Shown here in pieces: positions 1-7,680 of a stretch of 64,000 nt of DNA. Location of the stretch: positions 3,418,001-3,482,000 of the forward strand of contig NC_014391.1 of assembly GCF_000145235.1 (NCBI RefSeq). The letters run 5' to 3'. The stretch's first letter is position 1, and each line of letters starts with the position of its first letter. Source of the stretch: Micromonospora aurantiaca ATCC 27029 (lineage in GTDB: Bacteria > Actinomycetota > Actinomycetes > Mycobacteriales > Micromonosporaceae). Both the position numbers and the translations under genes were made by a program. The notes below the pieces were generated by a model. That model was not told the origin of the DNA and ran no database searches. It saw only the letters and a list, made by a program, of their open reading frames with translations.

Positions 1-1
1 G

Positions 2-211
2 GCCGCCGCCGGACTGGCCCGGCTGCGCGCCGCCGCGCCCGCCGACGCCGACCGGGTGCTGCTCGACGTGCTCAGCCGGCACCAGCGCACCGCGGCCGAC
101 CTGGCCCGTGCCCAGGTCGCCGCCGGGACCAGCGAGCGGGTACGCGACCTCGCCCGCCGCATCGACCGTTCGCGTACGGCCGAGGTCGACCTGATGGCCG
201 GCCTGGGCTGA
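2..211 (+). CDS. DUF305-like protein, C-terminal part (truncated by window edge)
   Basis: The open frame enters from the left edge and stops at TGA 209-211, leaving 69 residues. The visible part is helical and contains LSRHQRTAADLA followed by RVRDLARRID. This resembles the second helical repeat of DUF305 proteins, ferritin-like four-helix bundles whose repeats carry HQ-type metal-binding residues. DUF305 proteins are usually exported, but the N-terminus is outside the window, so a signal peptide cannot be judged. Only one repeat is visible, so the family call is moderate. The function is unknown. Confidence 0.5.
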   Translation, partial: AAAGLARLRAAAPADADRVLLDVLSRHQRTAADLARAQVAAGTSERVRDLARRIDRSRTAEVDLMAGLG

Positions 212-538
212 TCGGCGGCGTGCCGAAGCGCCGGAGCTGCCCGGACGGGGCATGACCTTCGTCACGGTCGTCGCCGCCGGTGACCGGCTCGACAAGAGCG
301 GCGAATCGGCGCGCACCAGCCCTTTCCGCGAGCCGGCGGAGCAGATCGGCGCCGGCGGCGCGGCCGGTTCGCGTGCCGCCGCGGTTCTCCCGTCGGCAAA
401 ACCGGCCGCGCCTCGTCCCAGGTCATGGCTACGCTGTCGCCCGGACGCCGCCCCGCCGCGCGTTCCGCCCGCGCTCCGCAGACGGCGCGCGGCGCCGCCG
501 CCGACACCCAGTGCCGGACCGGATCCAGGAGACCGTCA
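212..538. other. Intergenic region upstream of the MFS exporter, no gene seen
   Basis: About 330 bases separate the DUF305-like gene from the exporter. The open frames here have no recognisable protein features and look like by-products of high GC. The only supported element is the ribosome binding site AGGAGA at 527-532 that fixes the GTG start of the next gene. No regulator gene is present, which is unusual for a DHA2-type exporter, whose regulator is often divergent. Confidence 0.5.
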
Positions 539-2128
539 GTGACCCAGCAACCCGTCGCGACGTCGACGAAGCTCGACGCCGCCGTACTCAAGGTGGCCGG
601 CGTCGTCGTGCTCGGTGCGATCATGTCGATCCTCGACGTGACAGTCGTCAGCGTGGCGCTGCCGACGTTCCAGAGCGAGTTCGACGCCACGTACGCCCGC
701 GTCGCGTGGACCATGACCGGCTACACGCTCGCGCTCGCCACGGTGATCCCGCTCAGCGGCTGGGCCGCCGACCGGTTCGGCACGAAACGCCTCTACATGG
801 TGGCGCTGGCGTTGTTCACCATCGGCTCGGGGCTGTGCGCCACGGCCGACTCGATCGGCGAGCTGATCGCCTGGCGGGTGATCCAGGGCCTCGGCGGCGG
901 CATGCTTATGCCGCTCGGCATGACGATCATGACCCGGGCCGCCGGCCCGCACCGCATCGGCCGCCTGATGGCGGTGCTCGGCATCCCGATGCTGCTCGGC
1001 CCGATCACCGGCCCGATCCTCGGCGGCTGGCTGATCGACGTCGCGAGCTGGCACTGGATCTTCCTGATCAACCTGCCGATCGGCGTGGTCGCCCTGGTCT
1101 ACGCCCAGCTCGCCCTGCCCAAGGACAACGCCGAGCCGTCCGAGTCGTTCGACTTCCTCGGCATGCTCATGCTCTCGCCGGGTCTCGCGCTGTTCCTCTA
1201 CGGCATCTCCACGCTGCCCGAGACCGGCACCGTCGCCGACACGAAGGTCTGGCTGCCGATGCTCGCCGGCGGCGCGCTCGTGGTCGCCTTCGTGCTCTAC
1301 TCGTTCCGGCCCCGGCACCCGCTGCTCGACCTGCGGCTGTTCCGCAACCGCAACCTGACCATCGCCACCGTCACCATGTTCGTGTTCATCATCGCGTTCA
1401 TGGGCGCGGGCCTGCTGTTCCCCAGCTACTTCCTCCAGGTGCGCGGCGAGACGACGCTGACCGCGGGCCTGCTGATCGCGCCGCAGGGCATCGGCGCGAT
1501 GCTGACCATGCCGATCGCCGGCATGCTCGCCGACCGCGTGCCGGTCGGCCGGACGGTGCCGTTCGCGCTCGTGCTCATCGCCGCCGGGTTCTTCACCTTC
1601 ACCCAGCTCGGCACCGACACGTCGTACTGGCTGCTCTGCGGCTCGCTGTTCGTGATGGGCCTCGGCATGGGCGGCACGATGATGCCGATCATGACCTCGG
1701 CGCTGAAGACGCTCAGCGCGGCGGAGGTGGCGCGCGGCTCCACGCTCGTCAACATCCTCCAGCAGATCGGCGGCTCGGTCGGCGCCGCGGTCATGTCGGT
1801 CATCCTCACCAGCGAGCTGAACGGCTCCCGGCCGATCCCCGGCGTCACCGACCCGGCCACCGGCGCCCCGCTGACCGAGGCCCAGCTCGCCATCGCCTCC
1901 CAGCAGCAGCCCGAGCTGACCCAGCAGTTCCCGGTGCCGCCGTCGCTGATCGAGCGCGGGCTCGACTACGCGGCGAACTCCTTCTCCACCACGTTCTGGG
2001 TCGCCTTCGGTCTGGTGCTGCTGACCTTCATTCCGGCCGCGTTCCTGCCCCGCCGCCGCGAGCCCTCGCACCTGCTCGACGGCGACCCGGGCGAGGACAA
2101 GCGTCCGGTGCCGGTCCCGATCCACTGA
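539..2128 (+). CDS. MFS drug/proton antiporter, DHA2 (14-TM) family
   Basis: A 529-residue inner-membrane efflux protein that should expel toxic organic compounds in exchange for protons. After a short cytoplasmic N-terminus the chain is almost entirely hydrophobic helices. The motif-C-like stretch ILDVTVVSVALPTF lies in helix 1, WAADRFGTKR is the family's motif A in the loop after helix 2, and GWLIDVASWHWIFLINLP is typical of the EmrB/QacA branch. I chose GTG 539 over an upstream in-frame ATG at 425 because AGGAGA sits 6 bases before it and the extra upstream residues are Arg/Ala-rich and not family-like. The substrate cannot be told from sequence. Confidence 0.9.
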   Translation: MTQQPVATSTKLDAAVLKVAGVVVLGAIMSILDVTVVSVALPTFQSEFDATYARVAWTMTGYTLALATVIPLSGWAADRFGTKRLYMVALALFTIGSGLCATADSIGELIAWRVIQGLGGGMLMPLGMTIMTRAAGPHRIGRLMAVLGIPMLLGPITGPILGGWLIDVASWHWIFLINLPIGVVALVYAQLALPKDNAEPSESFDFLGMLMLSPGLALFLYGISTLPETGTVADTKVWLPMLAGGALVVAFVLYSFRPRHPLLDLRLFRNRNLTIATVTMFVFIIAFMGAGLLFPSYFLQVRGETTLTAGLLIAPQGIGAMLTMPIAGMLADRVPVGRTVPFALVLIAAGFFTFTQLGTDTSYWLLCGSLFVMGLGMGGTMMPIMTSALKTLSAAEVARGSTLVNILQQIGGSVGAAVMSVILTSELNGSRPIPGVTDPATGAPLTEAQLAIASQQQPELTQQFPVPPSLIERGLDYAANSFSTTFWVAFGLVLLTFIPAAFLPRRREPSHLLDGDPGEDKRPVPVPIH

Positions 2129-2140
2129 CCGCCGCCGTGA

Positions 2141-2174
2141 CCCGGGGCCGGACGCGTCTGCGTCCGGCCCCGGG
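2141..2174 (+). terminator. Strong stem-loop terminator after the MFS gene
   Basis: A perfect 15-bp inverted repeat, CCCGGGGCCGGACGC against its complement, encloses a 4-base loop (GTCT) and starts 12 bases after the stop codon. It is followed by a short run of T. Its position and strength fit intrinsic termination in a high-GC genome. Confidence 0.8.
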
Positions 2175-2256
2175 CCGTTTCCGGCGCCGCGATCCGCCAC
2201 CCCGGCGACGACCGGCGCCTAGGATCGGAGACGGAACCGAAGGAGGGCGGGTCAGC

Positions 2257-2481
2257 GTGAGCGCAGACGACGCGCAGCGGTCGGCGCGACGGCGTAACCG
2301 GCTGCTGCTCGCGGGCCTGCTCGCCGTCGTCGGGCTGATCCTGCTGCTGCTCGGCCTCACCGTCGCCACCGGCACGGTCGCGGGCGTCGAGGTGGTACTC
2401 GCGCTGTTGCTGCTGGTGACCAGCTACGCGATCCAGCGGGTGGCCCGCCGCGAGACCGTCTACCGCGACGAGCGGCGCTGA
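2257..2481 (+). CDS. Small two-helix membrane protein
   Basis: A 74-residue protein with a charged N-terminus (DDAQRSARRRNR), two hydrophobic segments at about residues 16-35 and 40-58, and a basic C-terminal tail. AGGAGG at 2241-2246 precedes GTG 2257, 10 bases away, which is slightly long but usable. It lies alone between a terminator and the NYN gene. No family was recognised; small membrane proteins of this shape are common in actinomycetes and their role is unknown. Confidence 0.6.
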   Translation: MSADDAQRSARRRNRLLLAGLLAVVGLILLLLGLTVATGTVAGVEVVLALLLLVTSYAIQRVARRETVYRDERR

Positions 2482-2516
2482 CCGGTCCGGCGTTCCGGCC
2501 GGGCTAGGCTGCCACC

Positions 2517-3587
2517 GTGGATCACGAAGATCGCATCGCGCTGTTCCTCGACTACGAGAACCTCGCCCTGGGCGTACGGGACCATCACGGCGGCCGCCCG
2601 TTCGACTTCCGGCCGATCGCCGACGCGCTCGCCGAGCGGGGACGCGTGGTGGTACGCCGGGCGTACGCGGACTGGTCGTACTTCGACGAGGACCGGCGCA
2701 TGCTCACCCGCTCACACGTCGAGCTGATCGAGATCCCGCAGCGGATGGGCGCCTCGCGCAAGAACGCCGCCGACATCAAGATGGCGGTGGACGCGGTCGA
2801 GCTGGCGTTCGAGCGCGGCTACATCTCCACGTTCGTGATCTGCACCGGGGACAGCGACTTCACCCCGCTCGTGCACAAGCTGCGCGAACTCAACAAGCGG
2901 GTGATCGGCGTCGGGGTGGAGAAGTCCACCTCCGCGCTGCTGCCGCCGGCCTGCGACGAGTTCCTCTACTACGACCGCCTCGAAGGCGTGGACGTACCGC
3001 CACCGGCCGCCCGCCGCTCGCGCCCGGCCCGGCCCTCACCGGCTGAGCCGGCGCCCGAGCCCGTGGTGGTGACCGCGGCCGAGGAGGAGTCGGCGCGGGA
3101 CGTCGACACGCTCGCCGTGCAGCTCGTGCAGACAGTGGCCGGCATGCAGGGCAGCTCCAGCGGCGACGTGACCGCCTCCGCGCTCAAGCGCGCCCTGCTC
3201 CGCAAGGATCCCACGTTCAGCGAGTCCGACTACGGCTTCCGGACCTTCGGGGAACTGCTGCGCCACCTCGCGGCGCACAACGTGGTGGAGCTGGCCGCCG
3301 GGCCCGCCAAGGGCGACCCGGAGGTGTCACTTCCCGAGCAGGGCGACCGGGAGGTCGCGTTCGGGCTGCTCCGCTCCGTGGTGGTGGACCTCGCCGCGGA
3401 CGGCGGAGCGGTGGCGCTGTCCGGGCTGAAGGACCAGCTCCGGCGCGCCCGGCCCGACTTCAGCGAGAAGAAGCTGGGCTACCGCAGCTTCCTCCAGTTC
3501 TGCAAGGCCGCCGCGACGGGCGGGGCGGTGGAGTTGCGCTGGAGCCCGGACGACGGCGACTACCTCCTCACTCCCCAGACCCCCTGA
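2517..3587 (+). CDS. NYN/PIN-like ribonuclease domain protein with two OST-HTH (LOTUS) domains
   Basis: A 356-residue cytoplasmic protein likely to bind and possibly cut RNA. Residues about 5-150 form a NYN (LabA/DUF88) domain, with acidic active-site candidates in LFLDYENLALG, the DIKMAVDAVELA helix and CTGDSDFTPL. A Pro/Ala linker follows. Two OST-HTH domains come next, at about 197-260 (ending FRTFGELLRHLAAHNVVEL) and 276-340 (containing LGYRSFLQFCKA). OST-HTH domains bind RNA in eukaryotic germ-line proteins, and the NYN plus OST-HTH layout is known in bacteria with undefined targets. Start GTG 2517 is the first start in the family-like frame. Confidence 0.85.
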   Translation: MDHEDRIALFLDYENLALGVRDHHGGRPFDFRPIADALAERGRVVVRRAYADWSYFDEDRRMLTRSHVELIEIPQRMGASRKNAADIKMAVDAVELAFERGYISTFVICTGDSDFTPLVHKLRELNKRVIGVGVEKSTSALLPPACDEFLYYDRLEGVDVPPPAARRSRPARPSPAEPAPEPVVVTAAEEESARDVDTLAVQLVQTVAGMQGSSSGDVTASALKRALLRKDPTFSESDYGFRTFGELLRHLAAHNVVELAAGPAKGDPEVSLPEQGDREVAFGLLRSVVVDLAADGGAVALSGLKDQLRRARPDFSEKKLGYRSFLQFCKAAATGGAVELRWSPDDGDYLLTPQTP

Positions 3588-3629
3588 CCCACTCCGCCCC
3601 GCCCCGCCCCTCGCCCCCGCCTTCGCCTC

Positions 3630-3703
3630 CGCGATCTTGCACTTACCGACCTCCAAAAGCGGGATGAATCGCCTATCCCGAGGGCAGCAAGTGCAAGATC
3701 GCG
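3630..3703. repeat. Hairpin repeat with arms CGCGATCTTGCACTT / AAGTGCAAGATCGCG
   Basis: A perfect 15-bp inverted repeat (3630-3644 and 3689-3703) with a 44-base spacer. It is too widely spaced to be a simple terminator, although it lies 43 bases after the NYN gene. The arms are more AT-rich than their surroundings. From general familiarity with Micromonosporaceae intergenic DNA, similar arms recur between genes, so I read it as one copy of a dispersed repeat; copy number cannot be checked here. Confidence 0.6.
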
Positions 3704-3868
3704 GGGGCTCGGGGCTCGGGGACTCAAGGGCACGGTGGCTCAAGGGCTCGGGTATCCCGAGGGGATGGGATCGGGCGGCGAGGGGATGCGGCGGTGGGAC
3801 GTGGCTGCGGGAAGGGCTGCGCCGGTGGGCCACGGCGCTGGCCGATCTTCCCCGCCTGGGACACCCAG

Positions 3869-3949
3869 CTTGATCCACGCCAGCTCGCCGAGGTGGCGGG
3901 GTCCGAGCCGGCCGGATGCCGCCACCTCGGCGTAATGGTGTCGATCAAG
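3869..3949. repeat. Imperfect 31-bp inverted repeat (second dispersed-repeat type)
   Basis: The left arm 3869-3899 (CTTGATCCACGCCAGC...) and the complement of the right arm 3919-3949 (CTTGATCGACACCATT...) agree at 26 of 31 positions, with the last 14 bases, CGCCGAGGTGGCGG, identical. The spacer is 19 bases. The right arm runs into the first unit of the 24-bp tandem array that follows. No protein is encoded. Confidence 0.6.
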
Positions 3950-4032
3950 CGGCCACCACGGGTGTCGATCAAGCGGCCACCACGGGTGTCGATCAAGCGG
4001 CCGCCACGGGTGCGATCAAGCAGTCGCCGCGG
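3938..4032. repeat. 24-bp direct tandem repeat, three copies plus one degenerate copy
   Basis: Units at 3938-3961 and 3962-3985 are identical, the unit at 3986-4009 differs by one base, and a degenerate fourth unit lies at 4010-4032. Each contains GTCGATCAAGCGGCC, the same words as the outer end of the neighbouring hairpin arm. The array therefore appears to have grown by slippage or unequal exchange from that arm. There are no unique spacers, so it is not a CRISPR array. Confidence 0.8.
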
Positions 4033-4049
4033 CAACCGCCCGGGCACAG

Positions 4050-4140
4050 CCGACCAGCAGCCTGGGCGCGGCCACCTCGTTCGCCGTCCTCGACCGGTAC
4101 GCCGAGGACGGCGGCACCTTCATCCCCGGCTGGCACTCGA
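4050..4140 (+). pseudogene. Fragment of an aldo/keto reductase gene
   Basis: One frame reads TSFAVLDRYAEDGGTFIPGW, closely resembling the N-terminal strand-helix of aldo/keto reductases (usually SFALLDRFVEAGGTFIDTA). No start codon, NADPH-binding region or catalytic residues follow. After about 30 codons the frame runs into the 3' end of the opposing gene. It is best read as the remnant of a gene lost during rearrangement at the adjacent repeats. The fragment is short, so chance resemblance is possible. Confidence 0.35.
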
Positions 4141-4150
4141 CTCCGCGGGG

Positions 4151-5407
4151 TCAGGAGAGGGCCGCGTCCACCTGGGCTGTCGCGCCGAGCCTTACCGCCA
4201 GGCCGAGCCGTCGGCCCACCTGGCCCACCAGGTCCAGCAGGGCCGCCTCGGATGAGGCGGTCGGGCTCGGGTCGCCGGTGGGACCGGGCTCTCCGGTCGG
4301 ATCCGGGTCGCTCGTCGGGCTCGCGGTCGGCGCCGGAGTCACCTGGTCGGCGGGAGGGCTGGGCGGCTCGACGGGCGTCGACGGGCGGTCGCCGACCCGT
4401 GCCGGCGGCGACCCGGCGACGGGCGGTGCGGTGGTGAGGACCCGCGCCCCGGACGCTGCGGTCGCGTTCGGGAGGCGCTTCGGTGGCGGCGCGGGCCGGG
4501 TCGGCCGGACCACCGGCGACGACGGGTCGACCGGAGTCGCCACGGGCGGCACCCCGGGCGCGGGCGGTGCGGCCGTGGTGGCGGGCGCGGTCGCCTGTCC
4601 GTGCGCCGGATCGGTCTGCCCGGCTGTCGCCGTCCAGGTGCCGGCGGAGGTGACGCCCAGCAGCACGGCCGCCGCCGCGACGCCCGCCGCAGCCAGCCGC
4701 TGGGGGAGTGCCCGGTCGGCCGGGGCGTCCCACGGGCCGAGCGGCCGGGGAGGCCGGGGCCGGGCAGCCCGGTGGGCGGACCGCAGCGCCTCGACGTCCT
4801 CGACGACCGCCTGCCGTGTGCCGGTGGCACCGGCGTGGGCGAGGGTGAGGTAGAACCTGGTGTTCGCCGCGCCCGGGGCCGGTACGCGCAGGCCCGCCGG
4901 GGCGCCGCCGTCGGCGTCGTGCAGCAGGGTGACCGGACGGTCCGGGTGGTGCCCGAGGCCGCGCACGTCCCGCAGCGGCCAGTCCCGCCGGGCGTTCTGC
5001 CCGGCGAAGGCCACCCGCCGGTCGGTCACCACGGCGGTGCCGCTGTCCACCACGCGCAGTCCCGTCGGCAGCGGGCCGTGGGACGGGTCGAGACAACCGG
5101 CGAGCGTGCGGCCCGGCACCGGCAGCCCGGGCAGGTGCCGGGCCGTCGCCTCGACCAGGTCGACTGTGGGCAGGATGCGGTAGACGACCTCGCCGTCGTC
5201 CAGCGGCACCGGCAGCGCGGTGCCGGGCAGTGTGCAGCCGTGGAAGCCCGCCGCTTCCATCGACAGCCGGTCGAGGTGGTCGGCGCGGCGGCGCCAGGTC
5301 CGGGCCGCCGTCTCGTACGCCTGGCGCCCGCGCTCGTTCTCGCGCCGTGCCCAGGCCAGTCGCCGCTGCGGATGAGCCCCGATCGCGTCGGGTCGCCTCG
5401 CCGTCAC
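4151..5407 (-). CDS. Hypothetical single-pass membrane protein with Pro/Thr-rich tail
   Basis: A 418-residue protein. The N-terminal 230 residues are soluble and rich in Arg and Asp, with a repeated DRRVAFAGQ-type beta region. One hydrophobic helix lies near residues 237-258 (AAAGVAAAAVLLGVTSAG). The rest is a low-complexity, mostly Pro/Thr/Ser exterior-type tail ending in a short helix. This suggests a cytoplasmic head and a cell-wall-spanning tail. GTG at 5405-5407 is the start, divergent from the MOSC gene. No family was recognised. The 3' end abuts the repeat-rich region. Confidence 0.65.
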   Translation of the reverse strand: MTARRPDAIGAHPQRRLAWARRENERGRQAYETAARTWRRRADHLDRLSMEAAGFHGCTLPGTALPVPLDDGEVVYRILPTVDLVEATARHLPGLPVPGRTLAGCLDPSHGPLPTGLRVVDSGTAVVTDRRVAFAGQNARRDWPLRDVRGLGHHPDRPVTLLHDADGGAPAGLRVPAPGAANTRFYLTLAHAGATGTRQAVVEDVEALRSAHRAARPRPPRPLGPWDAPADRALPQRLAAAGVAAAAVLLGVTSAGTWTATAGQTDPAHGQATAPATTAAPPAPGVPPVATPVDPSSPVVRPTRPAPPPKRLPNATAASGARVLTTAPPVAGSPPARVGDRPSTPVEPPSPPADQVTPAPTASPTSDPDPTGEPGPTGDPSPTASSEAALLDLVGQVGRRLGLAVRLGATAQVDAALS

Positions 5408-5497
5408 ACCTGGTACAACGCCCTGCGGAGGGCGCGGATACGTGAGCGCGGCTATCGTCCGTTTTGGCGGTGGTATGCCCCCGATTAGACTTCGCGC

Positions 5498-5971
5498 ATG
5501 CCGCGGATCGTCCAGTTGCTGGCCTCACCCGTGCACCGGTACGTGGGCCGCCCGGCGGACGGACCCGCCCCCGCGCCACCGGGCGAGCTGGTGGACCGGG
5601 TGGAGCTACACGCCGGGCTCGGCATCGTCGGTGACCGCTACTTCGGCCGTCCCGCGCACCGTCAGGCGAGCGTCACGCTGATCGCGCGGGAGTCGCTGCC
5701 GCCCGGCGCGGACCTCACCCAGCTGCGGCGCAACGTGCTCACCGAGGGCATCCCGGTGGACGATCTGGTCGGGCGCGTGCTCACGCTCGACTCCGGCGAC
5801 GGCCCGGTCCGGCTGCGGGTGCACCGGGCCGCCCCGCCCTGCGCCTGGCTCGACGTGGTGGTCGCCCCCGGCACGTGGAAGGCGATGCGCCGCCGCGGCG
5901 GCGTCCGGTGCTCGCCGCTCACCGACGGCGTCCTGCGGGTCGGGCCGGTCACCGTCTCCGTTGACGACTGA
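5498..5971 (+). CDS. MOSC-domain protein
   Basis: A 157-residue protein matching the MOSC fold seen in the C-terminus of molybdenum cofactor sulfurases and in YiiM/YuaD-type stand-alone proteins. Visible family features are GIVGDRYFG near residue 45, ASVTLIARESL, QLRRNVLTEGI, and the conserved cysteine in PPCAWLD near residue 114, where these proteins are thought to carry sulfur or bind molybdopterin. The C-terminal RRGGVRCSPLTDGVLRVG is also typical. The start is ATG 5498. It is divergent from the tail-rich membrane protein and stands alone, so its partner enzyme is unknown. Confidence 0.85.
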   Translation: MPRIVQLLASPVHRYVGRPADGPAPAPPGELVDRVELHAGLGIVGDRYFGRPAHRQASVTLIARESLPPGADLTQLRRNVLTEGIPVDDLVGRVLTLDSGDGPVRLRVHRAAPPCAWLDVVVAPGTWKAMRRRGGVRCSPLTDGVLRVGPVTVSVDD

Positions 5972-6051
5972 CAGCGAGGGAACTTTCCTGACCCGCCGGC
6001 CGACCAACCGGGGGTGACCGGACTCCGGCGCCGGCAGGAGGGACGCCACTG

Positions 6052-6123
6052 ATGAACCGAGCGGGGCGCGCATCCGTACCGTCCGGCATGAGCATGCCGG
6101 ACCGGCGGGCCGGCCGCGGATGA
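6052..6123 (+). CDS. Possible 23-residue leader peptide coupled to the ECF sigma gene
   Basis: AGGAGGG at 6036-6042 lies 9 bases before ATG 6052, and the frame runs 23 codons (starting MNRAGRASVPSG) to TGA 6121-6123. That stop overlaps the ATG 6120 of the sigma factor as ATGA. The sigma gene itself has no good ribosome binding site, so it may be translated by coupling to this peptide. The peptide is basic and has no known family. It could instead reflect a longer sigma leader with chance reading. Confidence 0.45.
   Translation: MNRAGRASVPSGMSMPDRRAGRG
6083..6100. promoter_or_regulatory. 18-bp palindrome CCGGCATG-AG-CATGCCGG in the sigma factor leader
   Basis: A perfect 8-bp inverted repeat with a 2-base centre, inside the putative leader peptide and 20 bases before the sigma start. 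As RNA the 2-base loop is tight, so as DNA it is more likely a protein-binding site or a structure affecting coupling. No matching second site was seen in the window. Confidence 0.4.
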
Positions 6124-6683
6124 GCCCGGACGACGACGAGCAGGTGACCGGGTGGGCACGACGCGCCGCCCGGGGTGACCAGCTGGCCGCTGCCGCGTTC
6201 GTCAGGGCCCTCCAGGCGCCGGTGTGGCGTTTCCTCGCCCACCTGGCCGGGCCCGCCGAGGCCGACGACCTGGCCCAGGAGACCTTCCTGCGCGCGCTGC
6301 GCAGCCTGCCCGGCTTCGCGGGCCGGTCGTCGGCGCGTACCTGGATATTCACGATCGCCCGCCGGGTCGCGGTGGACCACGTGCGGGCGGCGACCGCCCG
6401 GCCCCGGGTCGCGGCGCTGCCGGACTGGCAGGCCGCCGCGGAGGCGGCCGGCGCGGTGACCGGCGGCGGGGAGGACGGGGTGGTGCTGCGCGGTCTCATC
6501 GCCACGCTGGCGCCGGACCGGCGGGAGGCGTTCGTGGCCACCCAGGTGCTCGGCCTGTCCTACGCCGAGGCGGCCGAGGTGTGCGGATGCCCGGTGGGCA
6601 CCATCCGCTCCCGCGTGGCCCGCGCCCGGGAGGACCTGGTCGCCGCCTGGTCCGGCGACGCCCGCGACCGCCGGGCGCGCTGA
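6120..6683 (+). CDS. ECF-family RNA polymerase sigma factor
   Basis: A 187-residue sigma-70 family protein with only regions 2 and 4. Region 2 (about residues 26-90) includes AEADDLAQETFLRALRSLP, the core-binding and -10 recognition helix, and ARTWIFTIARRVAVDHVR. Region 4 (about 120-175) includes GLSYAEAAEVCGCPVGTIRSRVARAR, the -35 recognition helix-turn-helix. It likely directs a stress regulon. A zinc-finger anti-sigma candidate lies convergently downstream at 6809-7543, an unusual arrangement because such pairs are normally co-transcribed in the same direction. The start ATG overlaps the leader peptide stop. Confidence 0.9.
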   Translation: MSPDDDEQVTGWARRAARGDQLAAAAFVRALQAPVWRFLAHLAGPAEADDLAQETFLRALRSLPGFAGRSSARTWIFTIARRVAVDHVRAATARPRVAALPDWQAAAEAAGAVTGGGEDGVVLRGLIATLAPDRREAFVATQVLGLSYAEAAEVCGCPVGTIRSRVARAREDLVAAWSGDARDRRAR

Positions 6684-6808
6684 CACCACGACCGCCGAGA
6701 GCGCTGAGACACCACCGCCGAGGCCTGCGGGGACCGCGGCCGGCCGGGGCCCGACCGCGGCCGAGGGCCGCAGGGACGCCGCGAGCCGGAGATTCGCGCC
6801 GCGGGCCG

Positions 6809-7543
6809 TCAGGCGGCGCGCCGGTCGCGGGCCTGTGCGGGGTACGGGCCGGGCGGCACCAGCCGCAGCGCCGGCGCGGCCGGTTCCTCGGTCGGCAGCG
6901 CCCACCGGGATCCGTCCGGCCGGCGCTGACCGGGCGGGGTGTCGCCGGGGCGCCGGCCGAGGCGGGACAGCACCAGCATCACGGCCCAGCCGACCAGCAG
7001 GAAACCGTGGCTGACCAGCCGGGTCATCGCCACCTGCCCGGTGATCAGGTCGTTCACCGACAGCAGCACGAGCGTGGCGACGAACGCGCTGAGCATCGGC
7101 AGCAGGCCGGACGGGGCGGACCGGCGCGCGGCCACGTAGAGGAACCCGGCGCCGACTGCGACGTTCCACGCCGCTGACTCGTGCCACAGGTGCTGGCCGG
7201 AGGTGTGTGCGTGGGTGACGACCGCCTCCCGGCCGATCTGGGCCAGGCCGAGTACGAGCTGCACCGCGCCGAGCAGCCCGAGCGCCCCGCGCAGCCCGAG
7301 CGTGATCCGGTGGCGGCGACTGGGCCGGGGCGGGGGAGCGGCGGCCAGGACCGCGTCGACCAGGTCGGGCACCCGCGGGGCGAGCTGCGTACGGGCCCGC
7401 CGGGTCACCGACGCGGCCGAGTCGAACCAGCCGCGGCAGCCGGCGCAGCCGGTCAGGTGCGCCTCGGCCGCCTCGATCTCCGACTCGGACGCCTCACCGT
7501 CCAGCTGTGCCGACAGGATCTCCCGCCACTGCTCACACACCAT
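6809..7543 (-). CDS. Zinc-finger (zf-HC2) anti-sigma-like membrane protein
   Basis: A 244-residue protein. The N-terminal anti-sigma-type zinc motif HLTGCAGC (H-x3-C-x2-C, near residues 30-37) is followed by a linker and about four to five hydrophobic helices between residues 85 and 200, then a Pro-rich cytoplasmic tail. ZAS domains bind and hold ECF sigma factors at the membrane. The facing sigma gene at 6120-6683 is the obvious partner, but the two genes converge rather than forming an operon. Start 7543 lies directly ahead of the divergent oxidase gene. Confidence 0.75.
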   Translation of the reverse strand: MVCEQWREILSAQLDGEASESEIEAAEAHLTGCAGCRGWFDSAASVTRRARTQLAPRVPDLVDAVLAAAPPPRPSRRHRITLGLRGALGLLGAVQLVLGLAQIGREAVVTHAHTSGQHLWHESAAWNVAVGAGFLYVAARRSAPSGLLPMLSAFVATLVLLSVNDLITGQVAMTRLVSHGFLLVGWAVMLVLSRLGRRPGDTPPGQRRPDGSRWALPTEEPAAPALRLVPPGPYPAQARDRRAA

Positions 7544-7680
7544 GTAGGGATAGTCGTCGGGAGCGCCGCGCTGGTTCCCGGCGGGGTGCGGGTCACGCCG
7601 GGCCGCCCGGCGGCGGCGGTCACGGCGCGGCGGCGACTACCCCGGGCGGGCACGGGTAAGCCGACCGGGGAGGGGCCGCT

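Noticed and set aside
280-2481. Very long open frames on both strands across the MFS gene
   Set aside because: Their products are Arg/Ala/Pro-rich without domains and lie over a clear membrane transporter; they are shadows of high GC third positions.
3938-4032. CRISPR-like array
   Set aside because: The repeats are directly adjacent with no unique spacers, number only three to four, and no cas gene is present.
3588-4150. Overlapping open frames in the repeat region as real genes
   Set aside because: They are created by reading the 24-bp repeat (VDQAATTG-type units) and hairpin arms; no start site or family feature supports them.
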